A stretch of 15,202 nt of DNA from UBA1049 sp964522305 (GTDB lineage Bacteria; Bacillota; Clostridia; Oscillospirales; CAG-382), in contig CAZFVM010000022.1 of assembly GCA_964522305.1 (NCBI GenBank), positions 1-15,202 of the forward strand, read 5' to 3'. Under the pieces are notes generated by a model. It did no database searches. It was not told where the DNA came from and saw only the letters and a list, made by a program, of their open reading frames with translations. Shown here in pieces: positions 7,263 to 15,151 of this stretch (its first letter is position 1; every line of letters starts with the position of its first letter). Made by a program: the position numbers and the translations under genes.

Positions 7263-7291
7263 TTGACTTTAGGGTCAAAACCATGTATAAT
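7263..7291 (+). promoter_or_regulatory. Sigma-A promoter of the 7426-hprK-lon-lysA unit
   Basis: TTGACT (7263-7268) and a perfect TATAAT (7286-7291) are 17 bp apart, so transcription would start near 7298 and leave a leader of about 128 nt before the TTG at 7426. A short inverted repeat TTGAC-N6-GTCAA (7263-7267, 7274-7278) covers the -35 box and could be an operator or chance. The promoter is divergent from the SRP promoter, with about 37 bp between their -35 boxes. The AT-rich leader shows only weak pairing (TTAAAAT near 7332 with ATTTTAA near 7356) and no riboswitch I recognise. Confidence 0.8.
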
Positions 7292-7425
7292 CAGCAATTG
7301 AAAAGCAGCTTTAACGAATATTTTTTTAGTTTTAAAATAAGATATTAAATTCTCATTTTAATGCTTGTGTAATATAGAAGCTTAACAATTTATTTACTGT
7401 AACGAGAATTAGAAAGGACATAATT

Positions 7426-7788
7426 TTGAAACAGACAAAACCATATGGTGGGCGAGCAGTTTTCTTTCTGTTTGTTCTTTTAGTATTAATGGCTCTGGTA
7501 TATTATAATATTGATTCTATAGATAAATTCCAAGAGATAGAACAGACTATAGAGCCCCTTGAAGAAAGCGCTTCTTTTGTTGAAACAGCTTATGCTTCAT
7601 ATGTATCTGTATACTCAGATTATTTTGGTAACTATCCGCCGTCCTCGGTTTTGGCTGTCCTTTTACCCCTTTGTATTGTAGTGCTTTTTATAATAGTATA
7701 TAACTTTGTTTGTTTTTTGCGCAGATTATTTATTACAAAAAAGACAATAGTAAAAAATATCATAGTAGAGGAGAGTTTAAATGATTAA
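7426..7788 (+). CDS. Unrecognised small two-helix membrane protein
   Basis: I do not recognise this 120-residue protein. It has a short basic N-terminus (KQTKPYGGR), a hydrophobic helix at about 11-28, an acidic and aromatic middle segment at about 29-72 with several Tyr and Glu, a second strong hydrophobic helix at about 75-97, and a basic C-terminal tail (RRLFITKKTIVKN). By the positive-inside rule both ends should be cytoplasmic and the middle segment outside. The start is TTG at 7426, preceded by AGAAAGGA at a suitable distance. The stop lies 8 bp inside hprK (the hprK ATG is 7781), and the hprK ribosome binding site GAGGAGAG lies within its last codons, so the two are probably translationally coupled. 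It is the first gene of the + unit. Real coding is supported by promoter, start site, coupling and helices, not by homology. Confidence 0.75.
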   Translation: MKQTKPYGGRAVFFLFVLLVLMALVYYNIDSIDKFQEIEQTIEPLEESASFVETAYASYVSVYSDYFGNYPPSSVLAVLLPLCIVVLFIIVYNFVCFLRRLFITKKTIVKNIIVEESLND

Positions 7789-8752
7789 TCCTGAATACAA
7801 AGTAAAACTTCTTGACATAGCAGACGAGTTTGGGTTCGAAGCAGTTTCTTTACCGGAGGACATAGACGCTATTTATGTATGTCGCTCTGATATTAGCAGG
7901 CCGGGGTTGCCTTTGTCCGGCTTTTTCGAAAACTTTGAGCCCGAGCGTCTTCAACTCATGGGTAATATGGAATGCTCTTATCTTAGGTCCCTTACAGCAG
8001 AAGAAAGATACGAAGCTTTAGAGCGTTTTTTCAAGCACAAGATAATTGCGCTTATAATAACTAATTCCTTAGAAGTTTATCCTGAGATTATAACCCTCGC
8101 TCAAGAGTACAAAACCCCGGTATATAGGACCGGACAAGAAACCTCTGAAATTATGGCGTCTCTTACTGCAGCTTTGAATGTCTATCTTGCCGATAGGATT
8201 ACCACTCACGGCGTTTTGGTCGAAGTATACGGAGAGGGCATATTAATGCTGGGAGATAGCGGCATAGGCAAAAGCGAGACAGCCATAGAACTGGTCAAAA
8301 GAGGGCATCGTCTTATTGCAGATGATGCAGTTGAGATAAAGAAGGTTTCTGCCAAGACTTTGGTAGGTTCTGCACCCGAGATTATTCGACATTACATTGA
8401 GCTTAGAGGCATAGGAATTGTTGATGTAAGACGAATTTTTGGAATGGGTTCGGTAAAGCTAACCGAAAAGATAGATTTGATTATCAACTTTGAACTTTGG
8501 GAGCATGGCAAGATGTATGAAAGGTTTGGGTTGGATACCGAATACACCGATATTTTGGGGATAAAAATTCCCTCCATAACCGTTCCGGTAAAGCCTGGCA
8601 GGAACCTCGCAGTTATTATCGAAATAGCTGCAATGAACCATAGACAAAAGAAAATGGGGTACAATACTGCTTTGGAATTTAACAATAAGCAGATGGAACG
8701 CTTGCAACAAAAACAAGAAGAAAATTCAAAAAAATTAGATTCTGATAAATAG
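7781..8752 (+). CDS. hprK: HPr kinase/phosphorylase
   Basis: This 323-residue bifunctional enzyme phosphorylates HPr of the sugar phosphotransferase system on Ser46 and removes the phosphate again, and so controls carbon catabolite repression with CcpA in Bacillota. The N-terminal domain (about 1-130) precedes His143, Walker A GDSGIGKS (158-165) and the following SETAIELVKRGH. The family signature ELRGIGIVDVRRIFGMGSVK (207-226) and the C-terminal PGRNLAVIIEIAAMNHR (272-288) are complete. The ATG at 7781 has GAGGAGAG 7-8 nt upstream and overlaps the preceding membrane protein gene. A ROK kinase follows after 11 bp, so regulation of sugar use and sugar phosphorylation are co-transcribed. The last 20 or so residues are charged and low in complexity. 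Confidence 0.97.
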   Translation: MINPEYKVKLLDIADEFGFEAVSLPEDIDAIYVCRSDISRPGLPLSGFFENFEPERLQLMGNMECSYLRSLTAEERYEALERFFKHKIIALIITNSLEVYPEIITLAQEYKTPVYRTGQETSEIMASLTAALNVYLADRITTHGVLVEVYGEGILMLGDSGIGKSETAIELVKRGHRLIADDAVEIKKVSAKTLVGSAPEIIRHYIELRGIGIVDVRRIFGMGSVKLTEKIDLIINFELWEHGKMYERFGLDTEYTDILGIKIPSITVPVKPGRNLAVIIEIAAMNHRQKKMGYNTALEFNNKQMERLQQKQEENSKKLDSDK

Positions 8753-8763
8753 GAGAATTAAAT

Positions 8764-9714
8764 ATGTATTATCTGGGCATAGATTTAGGCGGTACTAGCA
8801 TAAAGGCAGGGGTATGTAATAGTGAGAGTGAAATTTTATACAAAGAAAGTTGTCCTACCGTCAAGACAGAGGGCGGTGACAGGATATTAACAGACATGGC
8901 ACAGCTGTGTAAGAGAGTAGTGGAGAAGTGTGGAATAACCATGTCAGATATCGAATATGCAGGTATCGCTTCACCGGGTACCGCTGACTCCGAATTGGGG
9001 CATATTGTTTACGCATCCACCCTTCCTTTTTTAAACTATCCTATTGCAGATAAGTTGTCAGAATTAACCGGAATAAAGAAGGTATATATAGACAACGATG
9101 CCAATGCCGCAGCAAAAGGGGAAGCGACCGTAGGGGCTGCAAAGGGGTGCAAACACTCAATCATGATAACCTTAGGTACCGGGGTTGGTGGCGGAATAAT
9201 AATTGATAATAAGATTTATTCAGGTTTTAATTTTGCAGGTGCAGAGTTAGGGCATATAGTTATTATTCACAACGGTAAAGTATGTACCTGTGGCCGTAAA
9301 GGTTGTTGGGAATGTTATGCGTCAGCCCCTGCCTTGGTGGAACTGACAAAAGAAATGATGCAAAAAGACAAATCTTCCGCTATGTGGGAAATGGTAGGCG
9401 GGGATATTGAAAAAGTAGGAGGCAAAACAGCCTTCACCGCAATGAAGAACGGAGACAAAACAGGCAAGGAAGTCGTGGATAAATATATCAGTTACTTAGC
9501 TTGTGGATTGGTTAACATAATCAATATTTTTCAACCTGAAGTTTTGAGCATCGGAGGAGGGGTGAGTAACGAAAGAGAGTATTTGCTACAACCATTAATG
9601 GAAATTGTCAACCGAGAGCAATACTCAAGGAACAGCCCTAATAAAACTATAATCAAAATTGCATCCCTCGGTACTGATGCAGGAATAATCGGAGCGGCCA
9701 TGCTGGGACGATAA
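8764..9714 (+). CDS. ROK family kinase, probable glucokinase
   Basis: This 316-residue protein belongs to the ROK family and most likely phosphorylates glucose with ATP in the cytoplasm. It has the N-terminal phosphate-binding LGIDLGGTSIKAG (4-16), the catalytic Asp112 in DNDANAAAKGE, GTGVGGG (138-144), the sugar-binding ELGH (161-164) and the ROK zinc motif CTCGRKGCWECYAS (174-187). There is no N-terminal helix-turn-helix, so it is a kinase and not a ROK repressor. Length fits glucokinases of Bacillota. The ATG at 8764 follows AGGAG by 8 nt. It lies between hprK (11 bp) and lon (16 bp). Exact sugar specificity cannot be read from the motifs; N-acetylmannosamine, fructose or other hexose kinases of the family remain possible. 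Confidence 0.93.
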   Translation: MYYLGIDLGGTSIKAGVCNSESEILYKESCPTVKTEGGDRILTDMAQLCKRVVEKCGITMSDIEYAGIASPGTADSELGHIVYASTLPFLNYPIADKLSELTGIKKVYIDNDANAAAKGEATVGAAKGCKHSIMITLGTGVGGGIIIDNKIYSGFNFAGAELGHIVIIHNGKVCTCGRKGCWECYASAPALVELTKEMMQKDKSSAMWEMVGGDIEKVGGKTAFTAMKNGDKTGKEVVDKYISYLACGLVNIINIFQPEVLSIGGGVSNEREYLLQPLMEIVNREQYSRNSPNKTIIKIASLGTDAGIIGAAMLGR

Positions 9715-9730
9715 TTCCAAAGGAGGCTAT

Positions 9731-12097
9731 ATGGAAAACAACACTAACATTAATATAGAAGAAAATTGGGAAATAAGACAAACAACCTACTACACCATAC
9801 CATTAAGGGGAGTAGTAGTTTTTCCAAACATACCTACCAGCTTTGAGGTAGGCAGGAAATCCTCAATAAAAGCATTACGAGAAGCCATGGAAAATCAAGA
9901 GCAGGTCTTCTTGGTAGCCCAGAAGGATATGTCTGTAGTGCATCCCGAAAGCGGAGATTTGGCAAGGGTTGGTGTCCTTGCGAATATAACCCATGTTTTA
10001 AGGCTATCTAACGGTAATTATCAATTGATGGTTACGGCAACTCACCGCGGTGAGCGTTATAACTCCTACTACGAGAACGAAGCGCTAAAAAGTGATGTTA
10101 ATATTGTGGATGAAAGTATTTACGAGATAGATTCAAAGACAAACGACAAGCTGATAACCGAAACTATGGCTTTGTTTTTTGAATATATCAAGTTTATAAC
10201 AAAGCCTTCACCGGAGGCAATCGCCGAAGTTAAAAGTATAAAGGACATTTCATATCTAACCGACTTTTTGGCTTCGTCTTTTATGATTAACTTCGAAGAG
10301 CGCCTTACTGTTTTAGAAGAGCTAAATCCTCGAATCAGAGTCGAGAAGTTAGTTAAGATATTCGAAAAAGATATTCAGATAATGGAGCTGGAGGGGACGA
10401 TACAGTCCAAAGTCCGCTATAGATTGCAAAAAACTCAAAGAGAGATTTATCTGCGCGAGCAACTGCGTACCATTCAAAGCGAGCTTGGTATGGACGAGTT
10501 TGAAAGCGACGAGGATAACGAGGGATATTCTAAGAGGATTTCGGATAGTAAAATCCCCGCTTATGTAAAAGAAAAGCTGCAATCAGAGGCAAACAAGCTA
10601 AACAAAATGCCCTTTGGCACTCCGGAAGCAACCGTAATCCGCAACTATATCGAAACCTGTTTGGAACTTCCCTGGGATAAAAAATCCAAGGACAGAAGCA
10701 ATATAGTTTTGGCAGAGAAAATACTAAATGACGACCACGACGGCTTGGCAAAGGTAAAAGAACGGGTTTTGGAGTTTATGTCGGTAAAACAGCTAAAACC
10801 GGATTTAAGCGGTCAAATTTTGTGTTTTGTCGGTCCTCCGGGAGTAGGAAAGACATCTATAGGCAAATCGATAGCCAGAGCTCTAAACAAGAAGTATGTA
10901 AGAATTTCCCTTGGCGGAATACGGGACGAAGCTGAAATACGTGGACACAGGCGCACTTATATTGGGTCTATGCCCGGAAGGATTATCAACGCGTTGAAGC
11001 TTGCCGGAACATCCAATCCTGTCATTCTTTTTGATGAGTTAGATAAGCTAACCAGCAATGCCCAGGGTGATCCTACGAGCGCATTACTCGAGGTGTTAGA
11101 TACAGAACAAAACCACGCCTTTAGGGATAACTTCATCGAGATTCCCGTGGACTTGTCAGAGTGTTTGTTTATAGGTACTGCAAACACTACAGAAACTATA
11201 CCTGCACCTTTACTGGACCGTATGGAAATAATATATATGGGGAGTTACTCAGATACCGAAAAACTGTCCATTGCCATTAACCACCTTATTCCAAAACAGA
11301 TTAAAAAACACGGACTTACAAGACGCAACCTAAAGTTCGAGAATGAAGCTATTGCCGAAATTATAGCTAACTACACCAAAGAAAACGGTGTCAGAGGATT
11401 AGAACGAGAGATTGCGACCATTTGTCGTAAGACTGCCAAACTGATAGTTTCCGGACAAACTAAGAGTATAACCGTAGACAAAGAGCAGGTAAGGACTCTA
11501 CTCGGCCCGATAAAGTTCATACCGGATACTGTATACGAAGATGATGAAGTTGGTATTGTCAACGGGTTGGCTTGGACCTCTCATGGTGGCGAGATGTTGC
11601 GCATCGAAGCGTTATCCATGAAGGGGAGCGGCAAACTCGAGCTAACAGGTCACTTAGGCGATGTTATGAAGGAAAGTGCAAAGGCTGCTATTAGTTACAT
11701 CAGAAAGCATTCTGACGAGTTTGATGTATCTGATGATTTTCACTCGACCAAAGACTTACATATACATGTACCCGAAGGGGCAATACCAAAAGACGGCCCT
11801 TCAGCCGGTATTACCATAGCCACCGCCATTGTATCAGAGCTTACAGGACAACCGGTAAAGAAAGATATCGCCATGACCGGTGAGATAACATTGACAGGTC
11901 GAGTACTGGCAATAGGCGGGCTCAAAGAAAAAAGCATGGCAGCCTACAAAAGCGGGGTTAAAACTGTTATTATTCCCCATGATAATCTAAACGATATTGA
12001 CGAATTCGAAGAAGAAATCAAGAACACTTTGACTTTTCGACCTATCAAGCATATTTCCGAAGCTTTGGAAATAGCTATTGTAAAGGCAGTGAAATAA
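9731..12097 (+). CDS. lon: ATP-dependent protease LonA
   Basis: This 788-residue LonA protease degrades misfolded and selected regulatory proteins in the cytoplasm as a homohexamer. It has the N-terminal substrate-binding domain (about 20-220, TIPLRGVVVFPN), a coiled-coil linker (about 220-270), Walker A GPPGVGKT (368-375), Walker B ILFDELDKL, and the C-terminal peptidase with the catalytic dyad Ser691 (KDGPSAGI) and Lys734 (GGLKEKS). The Ser-Lys spacing of 43 equals that of E. coli Lon. The ATG at 9731 follows AGGAGG by 6 nt. engB follows after 2 bp, a lon-engB order common in Bacillota. No CtsR or HrcA box is visible in the 16-bp gap upstream, so expression seems to follow the operon promoter. 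Confidence 0.98.
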   Translation: MENNTNINIEENWEIRQTTYYTIPLRGVVVFPNIPTSFEVGRKSSIKALREAMENQEQVFLVAQKDMSVVHPESGDLARVGVLANITHVLRLSNGNYQLMVTATHRGERYNSYYENEALKSDVNIVDESIYEIDSKTNDKLITETMALFFEYIKFITKPSPEAIAEVKSIKDISYLTDFLASSFMINFEERLTVLEELNPRIRVEKLVKIFEKDIQIMELEGTIQSKVRYRLQKTQREIYLREQLRTIQSELGMDEFESDEDNEGYSKRISDSKIPAYVKEKLQSEANKLNKMPFGTPEATVIRNYIETCLELPWDKKSKDRSNIVLAEKILNDDHDGLAKVKERVLEFMSVKQLKPDLSGQILCFVGPPGVGKTSIGKSIARALNKKYVRISLGGIRDEAEIRGHRRTYIGSMPGRIINALKLAGTSNPVILFDELDKLTSNAQGDPTSALLEVLDTEQNHAFRDNFIEIPVDLSECLFIGTANTTETIPAPLLDRMEIIYMGSYSDTEKLSIAINHLIPKQIKKHGLTRRNLKFENEAIAEIIANYTKENGVRGLEREIATICRKTAKLIVSGQTKSITVDKEQVRTLLGPIKFIPDTVYEDDEVGIVNGLAWTSHGGEMLRIEALSMKGSGKLELTGHLGDVMKESAKAAISYIRKHSDEFDVSDDFHSTKDLHIHVPEGAIPKDGPSAGITIATAIVSELTGQPVKKDIAMTGEITLTGRVLAIGGLKEKSMAAYKSGVKTVIIPHDNLNDIDEFEEEIKNTLTFRPIKHISEALEIAIVKAVK

Positions 12098-12099
12098 TT

Positions 12100-12717
12100 A
12101 TGCAAATGATTTTTGACGGACTTAATCTACACAATACCGAGTTATCTATTACAGCCGGGTTGTCTTCACAACTGGTAAAACAGGGGTATCCTCAAGTCGC
12201 GATGGCGGGAAGAAGTAATGTTGGCAAAAGTTCTCTTGTAAACTCTTTATTAGGTAGAAAAAGTCTGGCTCGAGTAAGCTCCCAACCGGGAAAAACAATT
12301 ACGGTCAACTATTATAATATTGACCAAAAGTTGTTTTTGGTTGACTTACCCGGATACGGCTACGCAAAGCGTTCAAAAGCCGATGCGGCGAAATGGTCAA
12401 GATTGACAGAAAGTTATTTCGAACAAAATGACGCTCTAAAGCTGGTGTTGCAATTAGTGGATATAAAGGTAGGATTGACCGAGTCAGACGAGCAGATGGT
12501 TTCTTATCTCAATTATTACAAAGTACCCTTTATCATAGTGGCTACAAAGTGTGACAGACTTAACAAGACCAACTTGACCGCCGGGGTTCAACGACTTATG
12601 CAGACACCTTCTTTGCCTCCGGGCACCGAAATAGCTTTGTATTCCTCAGTCAAAAATATCGGGCGCGACCAACTTTGGGACAAAATCAATAATACGGCTT
12701 TTATGGGTGAATCATAA
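12100..12717 (+). CDS. engB: Ribosome biogenesis GTPase EngB (YsxC/YihA)
   Basis: This 205-residue GTPase takes part in late assembly of the large ribosomal subunit. It has G1 GRSNVGKS (37-44), the switch I Thr in PGKT (63-66), G3 DLPGYGYA (82-89), G4 TKCD (149-152) and a plausible G5 YSS near 187. The start is the ATG at 12100, 2 bp after the lon stop. The sequence just upstream (AAAGGCAGTGAAATAATT) offers only a weak and distant ribosome binding site, so translation probably depends on ribosomes finishing lon. A second ATG two codons later is an alternative start. Its stop overlaps the lysA start by 1 bp. Confidence 0.97.
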   Translation: MQMIFDGLNLHNTELSITAGLSSQLVKQGYPQVAMAGRSNVGKSSLVNSLLGRKSLARVSSQPGKTITVNYYNIDQKLFLVDLPGYGYAKRSKADAAKWSRLTESYFEQNDALKLVLQLVDIKVGLTESDEQMVSYLNYYKVPFIIVATKCDRLNKTNLTAGVQRLMQTPSLPPGTEIALYSSVKNIGRDQLWDKINNTAFMGES

Positions 12718-14033
12718 TGTTGCACAACAATCTAAAAATCGGTGAAAACGGACATCTTTATTTCGGCGGTGTGGATACCGTTGAGATGGCGAAAAAATAC
12801 GGGACCCCTCTTTATCTTATTCATGAAGATAGAATAAGAGAAAACTGCCGTAGGTACAAGGATGCTCTGCAAGCTCACTTTGGCAATACAGCAACTCCGC
12901 TTTATGCCAGCAAGGCCCTTTGTTACAGCGATCTTTATAGAATCCTAAAAGAAGAAGGTTTGGGTATAGATATAGTTTCCGGCGGTGAACTATATACGGC
13001 ATTGCGGTCCGGGTTTGATACTTCCGAAGTGTTTTTTCACGGTAACAACAAGACCGAAGCCGAAATAATATATGCTCTAAAAAGTAAAGTAGGATATATC
13101 GTAGCGGATAATTTAGAGGAGTTGGATGTAATTTCGAGGGTTGCCGGTACACTTGGAATTGTTCAAAACGTATTGTTGCGTTTGAGTCCGGGCGTAGATT
13201 CCAATACCCACAAATCTGTAGCCACAGGCTCTGTAGACTCAAAGTTTGGGTTTTCTATTAAGACAGGTCAGGCAGAGACAGCAGGGGAATATGCTTTAAC
13301 CCTTCCTAATGTTAACCTCGTTGGGTTCCATTGCCATATCGGCTCTCAAATACTCCAGACAGAACCTTTTGTTCATACCACGCGAATTATGCTTAATTTC
13401 GTAAGCAGCTTTATAGCCAAAACAAAAGCCGATATAAGTATTCTTAATCTCGGTGGGGGAGTGGGTGCCAAATATACAAAAGAGCAGAACCTTATAGACT
13501 ATAACGACTTTTTTGCCGCTTTAAAAAACGAAATAGACTCGTTTTATAAACAAAACGAGCCTTTAAAATTAAAGTATTATTTTGAGATGGGAAGAAGCAT
13601 TGTAGCGGATGCCGGTATTACTTTGTACACTGTCGGCTCTTTTAAGAATATAAAAGGACACAAAAACTATATTTCAGTCGACGGTGGAATGACCGACAAT
13701 ATTCGGTATGCGCTTTACAAAGCTCCCTATACTATTCTGGTCGCAAACAAAGTAGGTGAGCCAAAAGATACTGTCTCCACTATAGTGGGCAGAGCTTGCG
13801 AGAGCGGGGATATTTTGCAAGAGGATGTGACTATTCAAAGTTGCAAAAGAGGGGATGTTTTGGCTGTACTGGTAACCGGAGCATATAACTTCACTATGGC
13901 GTCTAACTACAACAGACTACCAAAGCCACCTATTGTTAATCTTCGAGGGGGAGTTGATGAGGTTGTAGTCAGGCGAGAAACCTATGAGGATTTGACTAAA
14001 AACGAGATAATTCTTGATCAAAGAGACGCTTGA
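12717..14033 (+). CDS. lysA: Diaminopimelate decarboxylase
   Basis: This 438-residue PLP enzyme decarboxylates meso-diaminopimelate to L-lysine, the last step of the DAP pathway. It is a fold-type III barrel followed by a beta domain. PLP Lys66 lies in YASKA, with HGNNKTEAEI (108-117), HCHIGSQ (205-211), the phosphate-binding GGG (246-248) and EMGR (290-293). SVDGGMTDNIR (320-330), the partner-subunit CESGD (361-365) and Tyr390 complete the active site. The ATG shares one base with the engB stop. This is an ordinary enzyme in an unexpected place, as the last gene of a lon-engB unit. Its final 38 bp overlap the convergent pseudouridine synthase gene. No terminator is visible after the stop. 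Confidence 0.97.
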   Translation: MLHNNLKIGENGHLYFGGVDTVEMAKKYGTPLYLIHEDRIRENCRRYKDALQAHFGNTATPLYASKALCYSDLYRILKEEGLGIDIVSGGELYTALRSGFDTSEVFFHGNNKTEAEIIYALKSKVGYIVADNLEELDVISRVAGTLGIVQNVLLRLSPGVDSNTHKSVATGSVDSKFGFSIKTGQAETAGEYALTLPNVNLVGFHCHIGSQILQTEPFVHTTRIMLNFVSSFIAKTKADISILNLGGGVGAKYTKEQNLIDYNDFFAALKNEIDSFYKQNEPLKLKYYFEMGRSIVADAGITLYTVGSFKNIKGHKNYISVDGGMTDNIRYALYKAPYTILVANKVGEPKDTVSTIVGRACESGDILQEDVTIQSCKRGDVLAVLVTGAYNFTMASNYNRLPKPPIVNLRGGVDEVVVRRETYEDLTKNEIILDQRDA

Positions 14034-14976
14034 CAAAGTCCGGTTCTCTTGCTTTAAACTCCAGCCCATTTAAATAGTACAGGGGTCCATCTTTATCTTT
14101 CAACTCAAACCTTATGGAGTAAGCACACAAAGCTTGATGGGAAAACCCGAGCTCCTTATCCTTTTTACTCATCGAATATTTCGCATCTCCTAAGAGTGGA
14201 TTCCCGATATGAGCCATATGTACCCGGATTTGGTGTGTCCTGCCGGTTACTAACTCCAGCGACAATAAAGATAAGTTTTGCTTTTTGTTGTATCCGATTA
14301 CACGATAATTAGTGATAGACCGTCTATGTAATGAGTCTTCCCGGCTACTCTTTACATAGACTTTGTTTTTGTCTTTATCCTTTACTAAGTAGTTATCAAT
14401 TCTCCCGTCGGTCTTTGGCAACGTGCCGTGTACAGCAGCTATATAATATCTCGACAATTCTCTTTTTCTAAAAATCTCATTCAAACTTTTTAAGGCAGTC
14501 GAGTTTTTCGCAGCAATCACTAACCCTCGGGTGTTTCTATCAATTCTGTTGCACAAAGCAGGAGCAAAGCTATTTTCTCTCTCCGGGTCATAATCTCCTT
14601 TGTTATAAAGATAGGCTGTAATATGGTTTATCAAAGTATTGTATTCTTCATTAATATCAGAGTGTACAATCAACCCGGCAGGCTTGTCTATAACCAAAAC
14701 ATTCTCATCTTCAAAGACAACATCTATTTTGGGCTTAAGAGTTTTTAAATAACTTTGATTGTCGACTTTTCCGAAGAACTCCTCGCTGATAAACATAGTC
14801 AACAAATCACCTTTTTGTAGTATATAGCTTCCTTTTTCTTTTTTTTCGTTTACTTTAATACGCTTTGTCCTGAGATATTTATAAAGCAGGGAAGTAGGCA
14901 TACTTTTGAATTTTTTGGTCAAGAATTTATCCAGTCTTTGGTCGCTGTCATTTTCGTTTATGATTATTGTTTTCAA
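13996..14976 (-). CDS. RluA family 23S rRNA-type pseudouridine synthase (RluC/RluD-like)
   Basis: With the start chosen here the protein has 326 residues. It converts chosen uridines in RNA, usually 23S rRNA, to pseudouridine. An N-terminal S4 RNA-binding domain (about 12-60, DQRLDKFLTKKF) precedes the catalytic domain, with VLVIDKPAGLIVHSD (93-107), the catalytic Asp146 in NRIDRNTRGL, and GRTHQIRVHMAHIG near the C-terminal part. NRIDRNT replaces the more common HRLDxxT, a variant I associate with clostridial members. I start at TTG 14976 because AGGGG lies 7 nt upstream and the promoter's -35 box covers the longer alternative TTG at 15039. The target uridine is unknown. The gene runs toward lysA and overlaps it by 38 bp. 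Confidence 0.92.
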   Translation of the reverse strand: MKTIIINENDSDQRLDKFLTKKFKSMPTSLLYKYLRTKRIKVNEKKEKGSYILQKGDLLTMFISEEFFGKVDNQSYLKTLKPKIDVVFEDENVLVIDKPAGLIVHSDINEEYNTLINHITAYLYNKGDYDPERENSFAPALCNRIDRNTRGLVIAAKNSTALKSLNEIFRKRELSRYYIAAVHGTLPKTDGRIDNYLVKDKDKNKVYVKSSREDSLHRRSITNYRVIGYNKKQNLSLLSLELVTGRTHQIRVHMAHIGNPLLGDAKYSMSKKDKELGFSHQALCAYSIRFELKDKDGPLYYLNGLEFKAREPDFVKRLFDQELSRF

Positions 14977-14983
14977 GTCTATA

Positions 14984-14988
14984 CCCCT
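14984..14988 (-). promoter_or_regulatory. Ribosome binding site deciding the pseudouridine synthase start
   Basis: AGGGG on the minus strand lies 7 nt before TTG 14976. The alternative upstream TTG at 15039 has no such site and would lie upstream of the predicted transcription start. Confidence 0.7.
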
Positions 14989-15009
14989 AAAGATGATTTT
15001 TTTAAACAC

Positions 15010-15039
15010 ATTATATTGTTTTGTTAAACACTGCTTCAA
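15010..15039 (-). promoter_or_regulatory. Sigma-A promoter of the pseudouridine synthase gene
   Basis: On the minus strand TTGAAG (15034-15039) and a perfect TATAAT (15010-15015) are separated by 18 bp, predicting transcription from about 15003 and a leader of about 27 nt before TTG 14976. Confidence 0.7.
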
Positions 15040-15106
15040 ATCTCATTGTTGCATTTACTTTGAGAATTTACTTTTTATTACAACTTATATAAATAGCCAA
15101 ATTGGC

Positions 15107-15135
15107 TTGACAAACCCAAGGATTAATGATAATAT
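15107..15135 (+). promoter_or_regulatory. Sigma-A promoter of tRNA-Pro
   Basis: A perfect TTGACA (15107-15112) and TAATAT (15130-15135) are 17 bp apart. The start would be near 15142, 10 bp before the mature tRNA. A short palindrome GCCAA-A-TTGGC (15096-15106) abuts the -35 box. This promoter diverges from that of the pseudouridine synthase. Confidence 0.75.
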
Positions 15136-15151
15136 ATCTCTTGTCAAATGT

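Noticed and set aside
7263..7278. A MerR-type operator in the hprK-side promoter
   Set aside because: MerR-type sites sit inside 19-20 bp spacers between the boxes; here the spacer is 17 bp and the repeat covers the -35 box.
7004..7348. A 114-codon plus-strand reading frame through the SRP RNA region
   Set aside because: It is antisense to a well-supported SRP RNA, has no family resemblance, and runs through both promoters.
14977..15039. A longer N-terminus for the pseudouridine synthase (TTG at 15039)
   Set aside because: The extension lies within and upstream of a good promoter and has no ribosome binding site; family proteins start near the S4 domain.
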